Shown piece by piece: positions 62,393 through 64,000 of a DNA stretch of 64,000 nucleotides. Source of the stretch: UBA4644 sp034933145 (GTDB lineage: Bacteria; Bacillota; Clostridia; Oscillospirales; Butyricicoccaceae). The notes under the pieces are model-generated. The model searched no databases and was not told the origin of the DNA. It was given only the letters and a program-made list of their open reading frames with translations. Every line of letters begins with the position of its first letter. Positions within the stretch are counted from its first letter, which is position 1. The translations under genes were made by a program, and so were the position numbers. Where the stretch lies: the NCBI GenBank assembly GCA_034933145.1, contig JAYFOA010000031.1:1-64000 (forward strand), read 5' to 3'.

Positions 62393-63769
62393 TTAAGCCT
62401 CCTCGATGGTATAGCGGGCGGTGTTGCGCTCACGCTCCGCCCGTGCGGTCAGGAATTTTTCGGCTACCTGGGGGAATGCAGCATAAGAGAGAACGTCTTC
62501 CTCCGTGCGTGCCAGATCGCCGATTTCGGCTTTGAATTTTTCATAACCCGGCTCCAGCAGATCGGCAAAGCGGCAGGTGATCGGCTGCTCATCGCCCAGG
62601 ACTTTTTTGCGCAGCTCTTCGTTGACTTTTCCGGGGGCGCGGCCGTATTCGCCGCGCAGATAGGCGCGGATCTCTTTGGAAACATTCTTATAACGCTCAC
62701 CCGACAGGACGTTGGTGGCGGCCTGCACGCCGACCATCTGGGACGACGGCGTTACCAGCGGGGGATAGCCCAGATCCTCGCGGACACGCGGAACCTCCTC
62801 CAGTACCTCCTGGAAGCGGTCAAGGGCATTCTGCGCAGTCAGCTGAGCCACCAGGTTGCTCAGCATGCCGCCCGGCACCTGATAGGTCAGCGCGTCAGGA
62901 TCCGTGCCCATAACAATGGGATTCAAAAGCCCGCTCTTCAGAGCGGCGTCACGTACCGGCTTGAAGAAATCGTTGATTTGCTTCAGCACATATTCATTAA
63001 GACCGGACTGATAGCCCAGTTCATTCAGCACGTAATTCATGGTTTCCGTGGGCGGCTGACTGGTTCCGCCGGACATGCAGGCGATGGAGCAGTCGATCAC
63101 ATCTGCACCGGCCTCGGCGGCCTTGAGCAGTGTCATCGGGCCCATGCCCGTGGTGCAATGGGTATGCACGATGATGGGAAGCTTGGTGTTTTTCTTCAGG
63201 GCAGAGACCAGATCAAAGGCAGCTTTCGGGCTCATAATACCGGCCATATCCTTGATACAGATGCTGTGGCAGCCCATCTTTTCCAGCTGTTTTCCCAGAT
63301 CAATGAACATATTAAGATTATGGATTGGACTGGTGGTATAGCACAGGGTACCGGAGACGTGGGCACCGGCCTTCAGCGCTTCATCCACCGCCACCTCGAT
63401 GTTGCGAAGATCATTGAGGGCGTCGAAGATTCGGATAATGTCGATGCCGCATTCCACGCTCTTCCGGACAAACATGCGGACGATATCATCGGGGTAATGC
63501 TTATAGCCCAGCAGGTTCTGTCCGCGAAGAAGCATCTGGAGCTTGGTGTTTTTGACATGGGCGCGAATAGTCCGCAGGCGTTCCCATGGGTCTTCGCTGA
63601 GATACCGGAGACAGGAGTCAAAAGTTGCCCCGCCCCAACATTCCAGCGAGTAGTATCCAGCCTTATCCATTGTCTCCAGAATGTCCCGGAAATCAGAAAG
63701 GGGCATACGGGTGGCAATGAGCGACTGCTGCGCATCACGCAGGACGGTCTCGGTGATCTTGATGTTCAT
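62393..63769 (-). CDS. Oxaloacetate decarboxylase alpha/pyruvate carboxylase subunit B (carboxyltransferase)
   Basis: 458 residues. The carboxyltransferase barrel has RDAQQSLIATRM, GGATFDSCLRYL, the metal-binding HTHCTTGMG and catalytic lysine in IKDMAG, followed by a conserved carboxylase domain. It ends without a biotinyl domain, so the separate carrier gene supplies it. First gene of the operon; GGGAGAG precedes ATG 63769. Substrate oxaloacetate is most likely; pyruvate carboxylase 5S or methylmalonyl-CoA types are the alternatives. Confidence 0.93.
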   Translation of the reverse strand: MNIKITETVLRDAQQSLIATRMPLSDFRDILETMDKAGYYSLECWGGATFDSCLRYLSEDPWERLRTIRAHVKNTKLQMLLRGQNLLGYKHYPDDIVRMFVRKSVECGIDIIRIFDALNDLRNIEVAVDEALKAGAHVSGTLCYTTSPIHNLNMFIDLGKQLEKMGCHSICIKDMAGIMSPKAAFDLVSALKKNTKLPIIVHTHCTTGMGPMTLLKAAEAGADVIDCSIACMSGGTSQPPTETMNYVLNELGYQSGLNEYVLKQINDFFKPVRDAALKSGLLNPIVMGTDPDALTYQVPGGMLSNLVAQLTAQNALDRFQEVLEEVPRVREDLGYPPLVTPSSQMVGVQAATNVLSGERYKNVSKEIRAYLRGEYGRAPGKVNEELRKKVLGDEQPITCRFADLLEPGYEKFKAEIGDLARTEEDVLSYAAFPQVAEKFLTARAERERNTARYTIEEA

Positions 63770-63826
63770 GATACTCTCCCTTGTCTGCTGAGATTTATAA
63801 TAATTTATCAAACTTCCACGGGTACC

Positions 63827-63854
63827 ACTATAACATAATTCCCATAATTAACAA
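63827..63854 (-). promoter_or_regulatory. Candidate promoter of the decarboxylase operon
   Basis: On the minus strand TTGTTA, 16 bases, TATAGT, about 60 bases before the alpha start. Confidence 0.45.
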
Positions 63855-63913
63855 CCGTTTTTTCTATTCTTTCCACAAGTTCGGAGGGAATGAACAAATT
63901 CAAAATATCTATT

Positions 63914-63941
63914 TTGCTTTTTCCGGCAAATGTGATATGAT
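63914..63941 (+). promoter_or_regulatory. Candidate promoter for a gene beyond the window
   Basis: TTGCTT, 16 bases, TATGAT on the plus strand in AT-rich DNA; no start is seen before the window ends. Confidence 0.35.
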
Positions 63942-64000
63942 ATCAAATATATGGGCAACAGGTCTATGGGACAAAATAACTAAAAAACATGGGTATTTAT

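Overview
The window looks like a chromosomal segment of a GC-rich, spore-forming, anaerobic member of Clostridia, most like the Oscillospiraceae/Ruminococcaceae of the gut. The grounds are Gram-positive style ribosome binding sites (AGGAGG/GGAGG), a SpoIIE phosphatase, a LysM-GH18 spore-lytic type enzyme, LytR-CpsA-Psr and SLH-type envelope proteins, RNase Y, rubrerythrin, and a sodium-translocating decarboxylase operon. The placement is inferred from gene content; no 16S gene is present. Gene density is high and many neighbours share a 4-base ATGA or similar start/stop overlap. No insertion sequence, prophage or CRISPR array was seen.

Layout. 1-2.4 kb: end of metG, tatD and an MFS transporter. 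2.6-5.5 kb (minus): a small membrane protein and SpoIIE. 5.6-6.7 kb: malic enzyme. 7.1-10.7 kb (minus): aminotransferase, small GNAT, PPC/DUF296 protein and a serine beta-lactamase-like hydrolase. 10.8-17.5 kb (plus): DUF2156 protein, PAP2 phosphatase, UppP, FtsK/SpoIIIE and a YgiQ radical SAM enzyme. 17.6-19.6 kb (minus): DMT transporter and glycerate kinase. 19.7-21.7 kb: QueG-TPR fusion and Tag. 21.8-27 kb (minus): envelope block with an LCP protein, two SLH-type secreted proteins and a very Cys-rich small membrane protein. 27.2-33.4 kb: RNase Y, a frameshifted GNAT, a PAS-GGDEF protein, an RlmI-like methyltransferase and an O-antigen-ligase-like protein. 33.6-35.1 kb (minus): rubrerythrin and DMT transporter.

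35.2-44.9 kb (plus) is a long run of tightly packed genes: lipid kinase, ATP-grasp, PHP, polysaccharide deacetylase, NusG-II protein, Gx transporter, HAD phosphatase, sirtuin, DinB, TauE and a methyltransferase. 45-47 kb (minus): LURP-one protein, glutamine amidotransferase-like protein and biotin-protein ligase. 47.4-49.6 kb: L-asparaginase, then a predicted yybP-ykoY manganese riboswitch in front of a calcium/sodium-type antiporter. 49.7-52.4 kb (minus): GH18 enzyme, polysaccharide deacetylase and YbaK deacylase. 52.6-55.4 kb: XRE regulator, tRNA-Thr, tRNA-Tyr and an AT-richer diguanylate cyclase between two near-identical repeats. 55.6-60 kb: TetR regulator divergent from an MMPL transporter and a secreted Leu/Gly-repeat protein. 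60-63.8 kb (minus): oxaloacetate decarboxylase operon and a cupin.

How the genes fit together. Malic enzyme, the four-subunit sodium pump decarboxylase and the biotin ligase that would charge its carrier subunit suggest C4-dicarboxylate/pyruvate metabolism coupled to a sodium gradient. UppP, PAP2, LCP, the O-antigen-ligase-like protein, lipid kinase and two deacetylases make the window rich in envelope functions. The strongest unusual items are the lipid kinase/ATP-grasp/PHP/deacetylase cassette, the Cys-rich peptide, the structured leader in front of the MMPL pump, and the riboswitch.
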